This document shows, piece after piece, positions 1-8,878 of a stretch of DNA of 64,000 nt; position 1 is the stretch's first letter; the number at the start of each line of letters is the position of its first letter. Under the pieces are notes generated by a model. That model was not told where the DNA came from, searched no databases, and saw nothing but the letters and a program-made list of their open reading frames with translations. Source of the stretch: Pontibacter vulgaris (lineage in GTDB: Bacteria; Bacteroidota; Bacteroidia; Cytophagales; Hymenobacteraceae). The translations under genes and the position numbers were made by a program. The stretch covers positions 248,001-312,000 of the forward strand of contig NZ_JAJVDH010000006.1 of NCBI RefSeq assembly GCF_022758145.1, read 5' to 3'.

Positions 1-110
1 CAGGATCACTGGAGGCAGCCGATATAACTAAAATCAGTGGATTATGACCTTTCAGTTCTTTTACAAAGCGCTTTAGTATTTCCTCACTAATAAAGCCGGC
101 GTTCTCTTCC
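1..110 (-). pseudogene. Possible cyanophycinase/S51-like fragment at left edge
   Basis: Read on the minus strand, about 34 codons give an open frame that runs off the left edge (FISEEILKRFVKEL, then LILVISAASSDP). The 'I-x-x-A-S-S-D-P' ending resembles the start of cyanophycinase-like S51 peptidases, where a GGG loop is followed by a helix and a strand ending in TASS. There is no start codon: an in-frame TAG lies only three codons before the NAGF segment, so this is a 5'-truncated remnant or a frame broken just upstream. The identification rests on a short motif and is weak. The bases from about 110 to 444 hold no convincing gene; one hydrophobic plus-strand frame there is interrupted by stops. 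Confidence 0.25.
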
Positions 111-444
111 TACAATTCCGGACGCTTCTCTACACTATTGTTTTTTTACCACCTATAGCCAGCAGTATGCTTTTAAGTATAGGTACCCTGATTGCCTTTG
201 TTTTCTTTTACTAGGTTTTTTTGCTCTGTTATACATCAGCTAAGGACTTTGAAACCAGATGTTTCCTAAAATACTTATACTACCTGTTGTTCCAGAGATT
301 TGCGCTGGCCTCACACGAGTATGATTAGCAGTATGATTGTGAAGATCAATATGAAGCTAGTACTTCCTGTTTATATCACAGAAAATTTACCTCTCTTGCT
401 CTGTAGAATTAAGCTCCCAACGTATAGCTTATATTCTGCACTAA

Positions 445-1731
445 TTACACAGTCCTTAGTTTCCTGGCGTTAAGGCTTTTAAACTTTCTGGAAAAGTAAA
501 CCATAGAAAAAGCTGTTAGTAAAATACCGATTGCTGAAAGGCCTATTACACTGTTAGAAAAGAATGTTACCCAGTTTAATTGCACCTTAAATATCTCTTT
601 GCTGAACAAAACTCCCACGCTGCCCACATACCCAAAAGAATCGGCCAGGTATATTAAAAACCCTACGTTGCCTGTATACTTAAAAGTAGAGATCAGCCGG
701 TCGAAGAACACAGCATTAAAGGGAATATAAACCATGTATAAGCCAAGTCCTACCAACATCATCCACCAGATTGGTTCAATTGAACTTGTAGCAAAAAGCA
801 AGGTGGAAACTCCGGCAATGATAAATCCGATCAGGATAAAAATGTGTGCGGTTTGCAGCGCTTTATAATTGTTTTTGATGAGCACCATACTGCCAATCAA
901 AACAAGTATAATAAGGGTAATGGGAGTTTCTGTTTTCGAGAATATAGCAGGCTGATTAAAATAACCCAGCTCCTTCCACATTTCAGCACCAAAGTTATCG
1001 CGGATATCACGAAAGATGGTTGCAAAGCAGTAGATTAATACGCAAGCTGCAATACCGGCATAAAATTCTTTAACAAAACCTTTCCGATCTTCTTCGGTCA
1101 TTGCTAGTCGTTCTGTTCTGAGCTGTACGTCTTCCTGACTGGGTGGCGGTATTTTCTCCATCAGAAAAACAAAAAGCAAGAGCGGCAGAGCAAAGACCAA
1201 ACCGGTATAAAAAGGCACCCAAAATTCTGTTACGCTGAACTGCACCATCAGCCAGGCACCAACAGATTTTACAAAACCGGAAGCAAAGATAAAGCTCACT
1301 GCTAAGGTAGCTCCAATGAAATCGGTGCTGCGCCTGCCTTCTACGTATGAGAAAACCACTCCCCACAGCATGCCTAAAGGAAAACCGTTTATAAAAAGAA
1401 AAACAATGTTGTAAGGAGCCGGCACCAGCGCGAAAAACAACCAGCTTAACCAGGATATTCCGGTCAGGAGGAGAATCACGCTGCCCCTGCCCGTTCGTTT
1501 AAGTTCTGAGATATATTTGATGCCATAAAATTTTGCAAGTAAATAACCTAAAACCTGACTGATAACTAATAGTGTTTTATAGCTGTAACCGGCTACTTCA
1601 ATTCCATCGAATGTGGCAACAGTAAAAGACTTTCTGAAGCCGAAGATCATAGTATAGGTTAGGAAAACCACAATAGCAGCATAGAGCCCAACTTTAACCT
1701 GGCTACTTTTCTTTTCAATTACTACTAACAT
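445..1731 (-). CDS. DUF5690 family multipass membrane protein (MFS-like)
   Basis: This 428-residue protein has about 12 hydrophobic segments and looks like a major-facilitator-type transporter. The N-terminus carries the run TYTMIFGFRKSFTVATFDG, which I associate with the Bacteroidota family DUF5690; members are related to MFS proteins but have no known substrate. The central hydrophilic loop (about residues 190-220) would be cytoplasmic. The ATG at 1731 is the natural start, because the protein begins just before the first membrane helix. It stands alone, divergent from the serine hydrolase at 2010. The fold call is firm, the family name fairly firm, the substrate unknown. Confidence 0.75.
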   Translation of the reverse strand: MLVVIEKKSSQVKVGLYAAIVVFLTYTMIFGFRKSFTVATFDGIEVAGYSYKTLLVISQVLGYLLAKFYGIKYISELKRTGRGSVILLLTGISWLSWLFFALVPAPYNIVFLFINGFPLGMLWGVVFSYVEGRRSTDFIGATLAVSFIFASGFVKSVGAWLMVQFSVTEFWVPFYTGLVFALPLLLFVFLMEKIPPPSQEDVQLRTERLAMTEEDRKGFVKEFYAGIAACVLIYCFATIFRDIRDNFGAEMWKELGYFNQPAIFSKTETPITLIILVLIGSMVLIKNNYKALQTAHIFILIGFIIAGVSTLLFATSSIEPIWWMMLVGLGLYMVYIPFNAVFFDRLISTFKYTGNVGFLIYLADSFGYVGSVGVLFSKEIFKVQLNWVTFFSNSVIGLSAIGILLTAFSMVYFSRKFKSLNARKLRTV

Positions 1732-1950
1732 ACTTTATACCTTAATCCAAGAATTGCAAATCACTTAAGCTATTGAATATAGTTATTTGTGTATAAAGTA
1801 TACTGCTTGAGTTGTGAATTATTTATGTTCTCATCGAAAAAGGCTTTCGCAGGTAACTATAGCAGCTTCACCTAAGGCTATATCACTTAGTATGTACTTC
1901 CTTAATGGCGAGCTGCTACTTAGCTTCCATCGATATTAGTTAAGCGAAAA

Positions 1951-1983
1951 TTGCGCTTTTAACTTTTATAAGAATTAACTTCA
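1951..1983 (+). promoter_or_regulatory. Candidate Bacteroidota promoter of serine hydrolase
   Basis: TTG at 1951-1953 is followed after 22 nt by TAACTTCA at 1976-1983, a near match to the Bacteroidota -7 box TAnnTTTG. It lies about 27 nt before the ATG at 2010. The last bases of the -7 box deviate, so this is tentative. Confidence 0.3.
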
Positions 1984-2009
1984 TTTGTATACACTCTAGC
2001 CTATAAACC

Positions 2010-3152
2010 ATGAAACCAGCCATAACCAGCGTGTGCTTTACTTTCCTACTCCTACTAGCTCTAACAAAAAGCAGTTATGGACAAACAGAGAAAGCCGAGA
2101 AAGAAATTCATGCAATTATGCAGGAACATGCTGTTGTGGGGCTTTCAGTTGCTGTAGTTAAAAAAGGGGACATTATTTACAGCAAAGCTTTCGGCTTAAA
2201 AGATATAGAGACAAACAAGCCCCTTGCGCAAAATGATATTTTCAGGATTGCCTCTATATCAAAATCTTTCTCTGCAACAGCTATCATGCAGCTTGTGGAG
2301 GCGGGCAAACTATCATTGGAAGATGACTTCAGTAAGTTAGTAGGATTTAAGGTAAGAAATCCAAACTATCCAAACACGGCCATCACCTTGAAAATGGTGC
2401 TATCCCATACTTCAAGTATAAATGATAGCCAGGGATATTTCACACTTGACGCCATCAATCCTGCCAAAAACCCGGATTGGGCCAAATGCTACAATAACTA
2501 CGAGCCAGGCAAGGGCTACGAGTATTGCAACCTGAATTTCAACATGGTGGGTACTATCATTGAAAAATTATCCGGAGAGCGATTCGACCAGTACATAAAA
2601 CAGCACATTTTAACTCCCCTTAATCTTTACGGCGGGTATTGTGTAGATTCGTTAGACGCTGGCCGTTTCACAACTCTTTATGCTTACGATACTTTATCCG
2701 GCAAATTTATACGTTCTCCCTCCGCTTATAACCCCAGAAGAGATGAGATCAAGAGCTATGTCATGAGCTACAGTACGCCGGTTTTCTCACCTACAGGCGG
2801 TATGAAAATTTCTGCTCCCGACCTCGCAAAGTACATGACCATGCACATGCAGCACGGCAAGTATAAAAATACCAGAATTATCTCCCGTAAAAGCTCAAAG
2901 CTAATGCAAAAACCAATTGCCAAAAACGGTTATGGAATGGCCCTGACTACGGAAAAAGATTTAATTCCCGGCAAAATGTTAACCGGACACACTGGTACAG
3001 CCTATGGCCTTTACAGCGCCATGTTTTTCCACCCAAAAGAAAAGTTCGGCATTGTGGTTATTACAAACGGATGTAGCGAACCTGAGACTGATGAATTGAA
3101 CAAAGTGATAGTCGCAACAATTAACAGCCTGTATCAGAACCTGGTAAAGTAA
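2010..3152 (+). CDS. Serine hydrolase, beta-lactamase class C / PBP-like family
   Basis: The 380-residue protein begins with a Sec signal peptide (residues 1-24, ending SSYGQ), so it is exported. The nucleophile motif SxxK is SISK within FRIASISKSF (about residue 90). The second motif is a degenerate YxN (YCN), and the third is HTG in GHTGTAYG near residue 327, typical of AmpC-like hydrolases and D-aminopeptidases. Such proteins act on peptidoglycan peptides or small esters; true beta-lactam resistance cannot be assumed. It is followed by a Crp/Fnr gene on the same strand. The ATG start is well placed for the signal peptide. Confidence 0.85.
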   Translation: MKPAITSVCFTFLLLLALTKSSYGQTEKAEKEIHAIMQEHAVVGLSVAVVKKGDIIYSKAFGLKDIETNKPLAQNDIFRIASISKSFSATAIMQLVEAGKLSLEDDFSKLVGFKVRNPNYPNTAITLKMVLSHTSSINDSQGYFTLDAINPAKNPDWAKCYNNYEPGKGYEYCNLNFNMVGTIIEKLSGERFDQYIKQHILTPLNLYGGYCVDSLDAGRFTTLYAYDTLSGKFIRSPSAYNPRRDEIKSYVMSYSTPVFSPTGGMKISAPDLAKYMTMHMQHGKYKNTRIISRKSSKLMQKPIAKNGYGMALTTEKDLIPGKMLTGHTGTAYGLYSAMFFHPKEKFGIVVITNGCSEPETDELNKVIVATINSLYQNLVK

Positions 3153-3268
3153 TTCTGAGTGTAAATGCTGGGTGTAACATAATTCAGTGCCTATTTTATT
3201 TGCTGGTAACTTTATTTCATACTTTGATAAAACAGGATGCTGAGCAGTTACTTTTAATTAAAAAATTA

Positions 3269-3844
3269 ATGACAGTAGAACCTTTAATTAAGCACGTTTC
3301 AGAAAATGTTCCTCTAAGTAATTGGGAAGCTGATTTGATCAGGCAATTGTTCGTCTTTACCAGGTTTCAAAAAAATACTGTTCTTGTAAAGGAAAATACT
3401 GTTACTCAGAAGCTTTATTTCTTAAATAAAGGCTTTATCAGGACATCGTGTTTAGAAAATGGGGAAGAAACTACAACACACATTGCAGGAAATAATACAT
3501 TCATTACAGGTTTTAAGAGTTTTGCGACAGGTACAGTAGCAGAAGAAACTTTAAAGTGTGTAACGGATTGCGAGGTATTTTATATCACCAAAACAGATTA
3601 TGACCTCCTCTACCAAAAGAGCGAGAACTGGCGAAGGTTCTGTAAAGGTGTTTATGAAAAGTATTTGATAATTACACAGCAACGCACAAAAGATATCCTC
3701 ACTTTATCAGCTGAAAAGCACTATTTGAAATTAGTATCTGATCAGCCCGAACTGATACAGAATTTACCCATACAGCACATTGCTTCATACATTGGTATTA
3801 AACCTGAATCTCTCAGCAGAATCCGCAAAAAAATAAGTTCCTAA
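3269..3844 (+). CDS. Crp/Fnr family transcriptional regulator
   Basis: From the ATG at 3269 the product is 191 residues, the usual size for Bacteroidota Crp/Fnr regulators. The open frame extends upstream to a TTG at 3200, but the first 23 residues there do not resemble the family, so I choose 3269. Residues about 20-120 form a cyclic-nucleotide-binding-like jelly roll (LVKENTVTQKLYFLNKGFI). The C-terminal helix-turn-helix reads PIQHIASYIGIKPESLSRIR. The ligand cannot be predicted. It follows the serine hydrolase by 116 nt. A paralogue of the same length lies at 51908-52483. Confidence 0.85.
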   Translation: MTVEPLIKHVSENVPLSNWEADLIRQLFVFTRFQKNTVLVKENTVTQKLYFLNKGFIRTSCLENGEETTTHIAGNNTFITGFKSFATGTVAEETLKCVTDCEVFYITKTDYDLLYQKSENWRRFCKGVYEKYLIITQQRTKDILTLSAEKHYLKLVSDQPELIQNLPIQHIASYIGIKPESLSRIRKKISS

Positions 3845-3906
3845 CATTTATCAAGTATTTATTAAGCTGTAGCTATGAGTTTTGCATTGTAAAACTCATA
3901 GCTACT

Positions 3907-4614
3907 ATGCAAAAAATAATACAACTAGCCGTTTACCCTTATGGAATGATAAATTGCTTTCTGATAAAGGGTGAGAAAAAGCATATTCTTGTAGATGCTG
4001 GTTTACCTGGCAGCGAAAAAACCATTCTGAAACAATTACAGAAGCTAGGTATAAAAAAGGAAGACATAGACCTTCTAATTATTACCCACGGGCACATCGA
4101 CCATTTTGGTAGTGCAAAAGCTCTGAAAGATGAATTAAAAATACCTGTCCTGATGCACGAATTAGACTCCAGAGCATTAGAAACCGGCAAAAGCCTGAGA
4201 GAAACATTAAAGCCCAACAAAATATACTGGAACATCCTGAAAAGAAAATTGCTTAGAGATAAGGCCATACCCTGCACCCCTGATATTATTCTAAAAGGCG
4301 ATGAAGAATTTAACTTAACAGAATGGGGAATTAACGGCAAAATAGCTCACACTCCGGGCCATACACCTGGTACACTTTCAATTGTTATGGATAGCGGAGA
4401 TGCAATTATTATGGATCTGGCTTCGTCAGGTATACTTTTGGGAGGCATTGCCTTTCATTCAAGAATGAAACATCCACCATTTCACGATGATCTGGAACAG
4501 GTAAAGGCAAGTATAAACCGGGTTCTTTCCATGAATACTAACAGATTTTACCTTGGGCATGGTCATCCTGTAACAAGAGAATCATTGATTGTTTACAGAG
4601 ATACTTTTTTATAG
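3907..4614 (+). CDS. MBL-fold metallo-hydrolase
   Basis: This 235-residue cytoplasmic protein has the zinc-binding signature HGHIDH in LIITHGHIDHFGSAKAL (about residues 58-74). Further ligands are visible at HTPGHTPGT (about residue 149) and in the C-terminal GHGHP. The pattern is that of the general metallo-beta-lactamase-fold hydrolases (glyoxalase II, lactonases and relatives); the substrate is not determined. It lies 62 nt after the Crp/Fnr gene on the same strand and could be co-regulated with it. The length is normal for the family. Confidence 0.85.
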   Translation: MQKIIQLAVYPYGMINCFLIKGEKKHILVDAGLPGSEKTILKQLQKLGIKKEDIDLLIITHGHIDHFGSAKALKDELKIPVLMHELDSRALETGKSLRETLKPNKIYWNILKRKLLRDKAIPCTPDIILKGDEEFNLTEWGINGKIAHTPGHTPGTLSIVMDSGDAIIMDLASSGILLGGIAFHSRMKHPPFHDDLEQVKASINRVLSMNTNRFYLGHGHPVTRESLIVYRDTFL

Positions 4615-4670
4615 TAGATGGCAGGTATAAAGTTGAATGAATGCTGTTGCTTATTACTAGTTTTGTTTTC

Positions 4671-4718
4671 AGATAGTCAATTATAGTTAAAGGCAGATAG
4701 TCAATTATAGTTAAAGGA
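4671..4718 (+). repeat. Two perfect tandem copies of a 24-bp unit
   Basis: Units at 4671-4694 and 4695-4718 both begin AGATAGTCAATTATAG and end in AAAGG, differing only in the last base. The array sits directly before the TTG start at 4727, so it lies in the 5' leader or promoter of that gene. Confidence 0.9.
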
Positions 4719-4726
4719 TTAAGAGC

Positions 4727-5530
4727 TTGCTACCAACAGTATTACCCAAAACCAATTATTTCATACCATTTAATAATTCAGTTAAGCATTATCCGATACC
4801 TGAAAAATTCACTTATCCTTTTGATTATAAACCGCATCCGATCAGCCTGCTCGCCTCTGAAGAACTTAAAGGCTACCTCACAAATTACCAGGAATGGGAC
4901 CACAACTTTGGCCTGACGCATGGTAAGGAAGGGAAAGTAATAGGAAAAATGTTTGGCGTCCTGGTAGTAAAAACCGAAGAAGATGAAATTGGCTACCTGG
5001 CAGCTTTTTCCGGGAAATTAGCCGGAGGCTATCACCATCCTTTCTTTGTACCGCCAGTATATGACGCACTGACAGAGGGCAGTTTTCTGAATGTAGGCAT
5101 GCAGGAACTGACACGCATTAACCTTAAAATAAAAAGGTTAGAAGAATCAGGGAAAAAGGAGAATGCAGCGGAAATTGAAGATCTTCAGAAATTGCGAAAG
5201 CAAAACTCCATTGACCTGCAAGGCAAGCTATTTGACCGGTTTCATTTCCTGAATAAATCAGGCAGAGAGAAAAGTTTGCGCACCATCTTTCAGGGCAACT
5301 CCAATAGTAATCCTCCTGCAGGTGCCGGCGAATGCGCTGCGCCTAAACTTTTGCAATATGCTTTTCAAAATCAACTTAAACCTATAGCTATGGCAGAGTT
5401 CTGGTGGGGTTTATCACCTAAATCAGACTACTGGAAGCATGGCCATTTTTATCCTGCCTGTCGTGAAAAATGTGAGCCTATATTAACTTACATGCTTGAA
5501 GGTATAGAATTGGATGAAGCTGCGGGTTAG
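4727..5530 (+). CDS. N-terminal domain of RluA-type pseudouridine synthase, stand-alone
   Basis: The 267 residues match, as I recall it, the long N-terminal extension of Bacteroidota/Vibrio RluA-like RNA pseudouridine synthases: a PHPISLLA-type start, GKMFGVLVV, GYLAAFSGKLAGG, the cysteine-bearing GAGECAAPKLLQYAF, PIAMAEFWWG and FYPACREKCEPIL. In full-length relatives of about 550 residues the catalytic RluA domain follows immediately. Here a stop occurs right after the extension (GIELDEAAG) and no synthase domain follows in any frame before 5772. It is therefore either a split form or a truncated, possibly inactive gene. No usable ATG occurs before codon 76, so the TTG at 4727 is taken as start. 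Confidence 0.7.
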   Translation: MLPTVLPKTNYFIPFNNSVKHYPIPEKFTYPFDYKPHPISLLASEELKGYLTNYQEWDHNFGLTHGKEGKVIGKMFGVLVVKTEEDEIGYLAAFSGKLAGGYHHPFFVPPVYDALTEGSFLNVGMQELTRINLKIKRLEESGKKENAAEIEDLQKLRKQNSIDLQGKLFDRFHFLNKSGREKSLRTIFQGNSNSNPPAGAGECAAPKLLQYAFQNQLKPIAMAEFWWGLSPKSDYWKHGHFYPACREKCEPILTYMLEGIELDEAAG

Positions 5531-5699
5531 CCTGAGCTGAATAGCACTGCATATAGGTTTTAAAGATAAGGCCCTTTTGCCTTTACCCTTCCGCACTTCC
5601 TTAGTGATATTTAGGACTTTGCTTTTTAAACTATAGCCGACGAAGTTTTACAAAAAGCAACAGCCCAAGAATTATCAGAAGTATAAATTTGAATTGCCA

Positions 5700-5759
5700 T
5701 CAAAGTATAAAAGCCGAAGCCACAGACAAGATGCTGTGGCTTCGGCTTTTATACTTTGA
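5700..5759. terminator. Perfect 26-bp stem hairpin, bidirectional terminator
   Basis: Arms at 5700-5725 and 5734-5759 are perfect reverse complements, with the 8-nt loop ACAAGATG. The GC-rich centre (GCCGAAGCCACAG) is flanked by A and T tracts. It lies between the convergent genes ending at 5530 (plus) and 5772 (minus) and would serve both. Confidence 0.85.
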
Positions 5760-5771
5760 GGCTCCGTTTAC

Positions 5772-6194
5772 TTAGTAAGGCATAAAATTTTTAATTGTCT
5801 GAGAGAAGAAGCAATTGCCTCCTTTCAGCGTTTGTAGCGCATCGCGTAGTTCTTCTGGTTCAGCACTTTTTAGCAAGTAACCGTGCACGCCTTCTTTCAA
5901 CAGTTTTTCTACCAAAGACTCTTCGCCATACATAGATACGATCAGAATCTTTACTTCCGGGTACTTGCTTATTATGTAACGTGACGTTACAATACCGTCC
6001 ATCTCAGGCATTTCCAAGTCCAGTATGATAATATCCGGCAAGGCAGATGCTTCTATTTTTTCGATCAGTTCAGCGCCATTACTGGCATCGGCAATTACAG
6101 TTATCTCCTTATACGCTTTCAATATTTCCAGCACACCTTTCCTGAAAAGTGTGTGATCATCGGCGATAGCGATTGTAAGTACCTGTAAATCCAT
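5772..6194 (-). CDS. NarL-type response regulator receiver domain lacking HTH
   Basis: The product is 140 residues: a REC domain with acidic pocket ADDH (residues 11-14), phospho-acceptor D59 in ILDLEMPEMDG, the conserved T/S at IVSMYG and K at LLKSAEP. NarL/LuxR-family regulators normally continue with a linker and a C-terminal LuxR helix-turn-helix to about 210 residues. Here the frame stops in the linker (SQTIKNFMPY), and the strong hairpin at 5700-5759 follows within 15 nt. It is the last gene of an operon with the histidine kinase at 6222 (27-nt gap), its evident partner. Output must be by protein contact, or the gene has lost its effector. Confidence 0.85.
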   Translation of the reverse strand: MDLQVLTIAIADDHTLFRKGVLEILKAYKEITVIADASNGAELIEKIEASALPDIIILDLEMPEMDGIVTSRYIISKYPEVKILIVSMYGEESLVEKLLKEGVHGYLLKSAEPEELRDALQTLKGGNCFFSQTIKNFMPY

Positions 6195-6221
6195 AATATA
6201 GCTAATAAAACCGAAGTAAAG

Positions 6222-7001
6222 TTACAAAATTGAAACAGAAATAGCAGCTTTTGTTCCGGAATTTGGCGCCGAATAAAAGTTAAATTTTCCGTCCAATAAT
6301 TCAATACGGGTTTGAAGGTTTAATAACCCTAACCCATGGTTATTGTTTACCTGCTGTAAAAGTGCCTGATAATCGAAGCCTACGCCATTATCCCTGTATT
6401 CTAATTGCAGATCAGAAACGGTAAAATCAAGGTTTACTGTTATTTCAGAGGCTTTGGCATGCTTCAGTGTATTGTTTAAGAGCTCCTGTACCACACGGTA
6501 TAAAAACAACTCTATCTTAGAGTCTATCCGTTTATCGGTATCATTGCAGGTAAAGATCATCTGTACTCCCGAAGAAGACGGTATAGAACGTTTCATGGCT
6601 TCCAGCGCCAGGGGCAAGCCCATTTTCTCCAGCACCACAGGCATCAGGTCGTGCGATATATGGCGCACACTCCCGATCACCTCATTAAGTAATTCCTTCA
6701 CCTGGTGGCCTGTTTCTTTATTTTCGGACTGGGCCGTAAGCTGGTGCACATTTAGTTTTACTAAGGCCAGCATGGCACCTACTTCATCATGAAGATCGCG
6801 GGCAACACGCCGGCGCTCCTCTTCCTGTGCCTGTATGGTAGCATCCAGCAACTGGCGTTGTTTGGCCTCCTGCAATACCCGCAAATGTTCCTGGTGTTGC
6901 AGCATGCGGCGCTGGTACTGAAATACAAATGCAATTATACTTACTGCCAAAACCAGCAATACAGGAGTAATAATAATAACTGGCTTCAGGATCTCTAACA
7001 T
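6222..7001 (-). CDS. NarX/DegS-type sensor histidine kinase (HisKA_3)
   Basis: From the ATG at 7001 the protein is 259 residues: one N-terminal transmembrane helix (about residues 6-25), a coiled-coil linker, a HisKA_3 dimerisation domain with the phospho-accepting His in ARDLHDEVGAML, and a HATPase_c domain with N box (QELLNNTLKHA), G1 box (DNGVGFD) and G2 box (GLGLLNLQTR). There is no extracytoplasmic sensor domain; the multipass protein encoded just upstream may serve as the sensor. The open frame extends to 7076, but 7001 gives a 7-nt overlap with the upstream gene and an AAAGGG-type ribosome-binding site. It phosphorylates the receiver at 5772, by context. Confidence 0.88.
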   Translation of the reverse strand: MLEILKPVIIITPVLLVLAVSIIAFVFQYQRRMLQHQEHLRVLQEAKQRQLLDATIQAQEEERRRVARDLHDEVGAMLALVKLNVHQLTAQSENKETGHQVKELLNEVIGSVRHISHDLMPVVLEKMGLPLALEAMKRSIPSSSGVQMIFTCNDTDKRIDSKIELFLYRVVQELLNNTLKHAKASEITVNLDFTVSDLQLEYRDNGVGFDYQALLQQVNNNHGLGLLNLQTRIELLDGKFNFYSAPNSGTKAAISVSIL

Positions 7002-7660
7002 GACGTTGCCCTTTTTAGGATGAGTATTAAAGCAGTATAATAAAGTATATTGAGAACCAGTGTTATAGCAATACAAATGCGCGCGGCATCATAAGAAGCA
7101 GCAAGGGCCTGGTTGAACATGGCATAAGACATAGTTGTGCCTGCTTTGAGAATCAGGAGGCTACAGCTGAGTAAAAAAACAGGGTCATGGTCCAGGTAAG
7201 TAACTGTAAGGTCGTTGGCAACTTTATAAAAGTATAGAATGCCCATTAGTATAAGCATCGCATTTCCGGAAACTTTTGTCAGGGAGTTCATCTGGGTTAT
7301 ACCTTCCAGCAAGAAAGCATCTATCAAACTAACGCTAATGAAAAGTATAGCAGCCAGGATAATCCCCTTCCTGAAGAGCGCTCTTTGGAAGCTAGTATAG
7401 AAGATGGCAGCTAAGATCAGGAACTCCAGTAAAGTATGAACATGAACAACCCAGATGTTATTTTTTGCACCTAAGTAAACAACCAGTTGCCCTACCCCTT
7501 CTGCCAGTACAGAAACTAACACCAACAGAAGCAGCAACCAGAACTGAATGCTTTTATGGGGTTTACGAATAAAAAAAAGTCCGGCAATAAACGGCACAAG
7601 TACCCATAGCGTTCCCATTTCTACAAGCCAGGGATAGACCTTTCTTAGAAAAAATTCCAT
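6995..7660 (-). CDS. Hypothetical multipass membrane protein, operon with HK/RR
   Basis: This 221-residue protein has about seven hydrophobic helices and short loops, with no motif I can name. Its start overlaps the stop of the upstream gene by 1 nt (TAATG) and its end overlaps the kinase start by 7 nt, so translation of the three is likely coupled. Because the kinase has only one helix and no input domain, this protein is a reasonable candidate for the membrane sensor or a signal-coupling partner. That role is inferred only from context. Confidence 0.75.
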   Translation of the reverse strand: MEFFLRKVYPWLVEMGTLWVLVPFIAGLFFIRKPHKSIQFWLLLLLVLVSVLAEGVGQLVVYLGAKNNIWVVHVHTLLEFLILAAIFYTSFQRALFRKGIILAAILFISVSLIDAFLLEGITQMNSLTKVSGNAMLILMGILYFYKVANDLTVTYLDHDPVFLLSCSLLILKAGTTMSYAMFNQALAASYDAARICIAITLVLNILYYTALILILKRATSC

Positions 7661-7986
7661 TAACTATTCAAATCTCCTCCTGTACTGCAATCCGGCGGAC
7701 AGATCTTAGAACTATCCACTACCATTTCCTCCATATCATTACCTTCAGCATTAGCACCAACTAACACTAATTGTTTCTGCCCTTTTTCGTCTCTTGCGTA
7801 ATATATCCTGATGCCCATGCATCCCTCCTGGTCTAATAATTTTTGAAGTATATCGCGGCCGTAAAAATGAGCTTTTGTTAAAGTCCCGCTTTCGTCAGCA
7901 GTAGCGTAACCGCGGTAATTTTTAGTCCAGGAAGCAGCCAGCGACAGCTCAATCGGAGCGCCTTCAGTGCCATCAAATGTTGCCAT
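7660..7986 (-). CDS. Small conserved hypothetical protein, CPPDC-containing
   Basis: The 108-residue soluble protein begins MATFDGTEGAPIELSLA and carries FYGRDILQKLLDQEGCMGIRIYYA in its middle. It ends in a CPPDCS element near the C-terminus, which could bind a metal or form a disulfide. I recall similar unnamed proteins in many Bacteroidota, often beside signalling genes, but no function. It is the first gene of the four-gene operon running to the receiver at 5772 and overlaps the next gene by 1 nt. Confidence 0.7.
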   Translation of the reverse strand: MATFDGTEGAPIELSLAASWTKNYRGYATADESGTLTKAHFYGRDILQKLLDQEGCMGIRIYYARDEKGQKQLVLVGANAEGNDMEEMVVDSSKICPPDCSTGGDLNS

Positions 7987-8074
7987 CTTGATTTAGTCTT
8001 AGGTGAAATACTTTTAAATATAGTAAATTTAATATCCATTAAAAATCTTATATTGAAGTAAATTTCTGCAAATA

Positions 8075-8878
8075 ATGAACGAGAACTACAATTTATACTT
8101 TGAGGCCAACCGTAGCCTCTGGAACAAAAAGACACCGGTGCATATTGACTCAGCCTTTTATAATATGCCTGCTTTTTTAAGCGGTAAAACGTCCCTTAAT
8201 GCGATAGAATTAGAGGAAGTAGGCGATGTAAGCGGCAAAACGTTGCTCCACCTGCAATGCCATTTTGGCCAGGATTCGCTTTCGTGGGCTCGCATGGGAG
8301 CAAAAGTTACAGGCGTTGATATTTCTGATGAGGCCGTAAACCAGGCCAGGCAGCTGAACACGCAGTTAGGATTGGATGCCAGCTTTGTCAGAGCAAACAT
8401 TTACGACCTCAAAGAAAACCTACAAGGGCAGTTTGATGTGATTTTTACCTCATACGGCACCATTGGCTGGCTACCAGATTTAACAAAGTGGGCCGACATT
8501 ATAGCACAATTTTTAAAGCCGGGCGGCACTTTTTATATCGTAGATTTTCATCCGGTTTTATGGATGTTTGATGAAGAATTTACACACATAAAATATAGTT
8601 ACCATAACACCCAGGAGCCCATTGTGTCGGAAAGCACAGGTACTTACGCAGACAGGGATGCCCCAATAAAACAAGTAGAGTATGGCTGGAACCACGGCCT
8701 CGGAGAAATTATCAGCGCCCTGACTGCTGCCGGATTAAGTATAGAATTTCTGCACGAGTACCCTTACTCTCCTTATAACTGTTTTGCCAACACTGTGCAG
8801 GGAAAAGACGGTTACTGGCGGATAAAAAACCTAGAAAATAAAATACCGATGCTTTACTCTATTAGAGCAAAAGGCTAA
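8075..8878 (+). CDS. SAM-dependent class I methyltransferase
   Basis: In this 267-residue cytoplasmic protein, motif I is degenerate but clear: TLLHLQCHFGQDSLSWARMG, followed by the acidic residue ending strand 2 in VTGVDISDEA (about residue 85). Later strands read FDVIFTSYGTIGWL (motif IV region) and FLKPGGTFYIVDFHP (motif VI). The substrate is unknown; the C-terminal FLHEYPYSPYNCF region likely shapes its pocket. It is divergent from the two-component operon, with 88 nt between the starts. The length and ATG start are normal for the family. Confidence 0.85.
   Translation: MNENYNLYFEANRSLWNKKTPVHIDSAFYNMPAFLSGKTSLNAIELEEVGDVSGKTLLHLQCHFGQDSLSWARMGAKVTGVDISDEAVNQARQLNTQLGLDASFVRANIYDLKENLQGQFDVIFTSYGTIGWLPDLTKWADIIAQFLKPGGTFYIVDFHPVLWMFDEEFTHIKYSYHNTQEPIVSESTGTYADRDAPIKQVEYGWNHGLGEIISALTAAGLSIEFLHEYPYSPYNCFANTVQGKDGYWRIKNLENKIPMLYSIRAKG

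Noticed and set aside
110-444. Hydrophobic plus-strand frame near the left edge
   Set aside because: The segment with PPIASSMLLSIGTLIAFVFFY is interrupted by stops and has no start; chance or an old relic.
4878-5114. Minus-strand frame within the RluA-like gene and other similar shadows
   Set aside because: Frames antisense to well-supported genes follow from codon composition and have no independent support.
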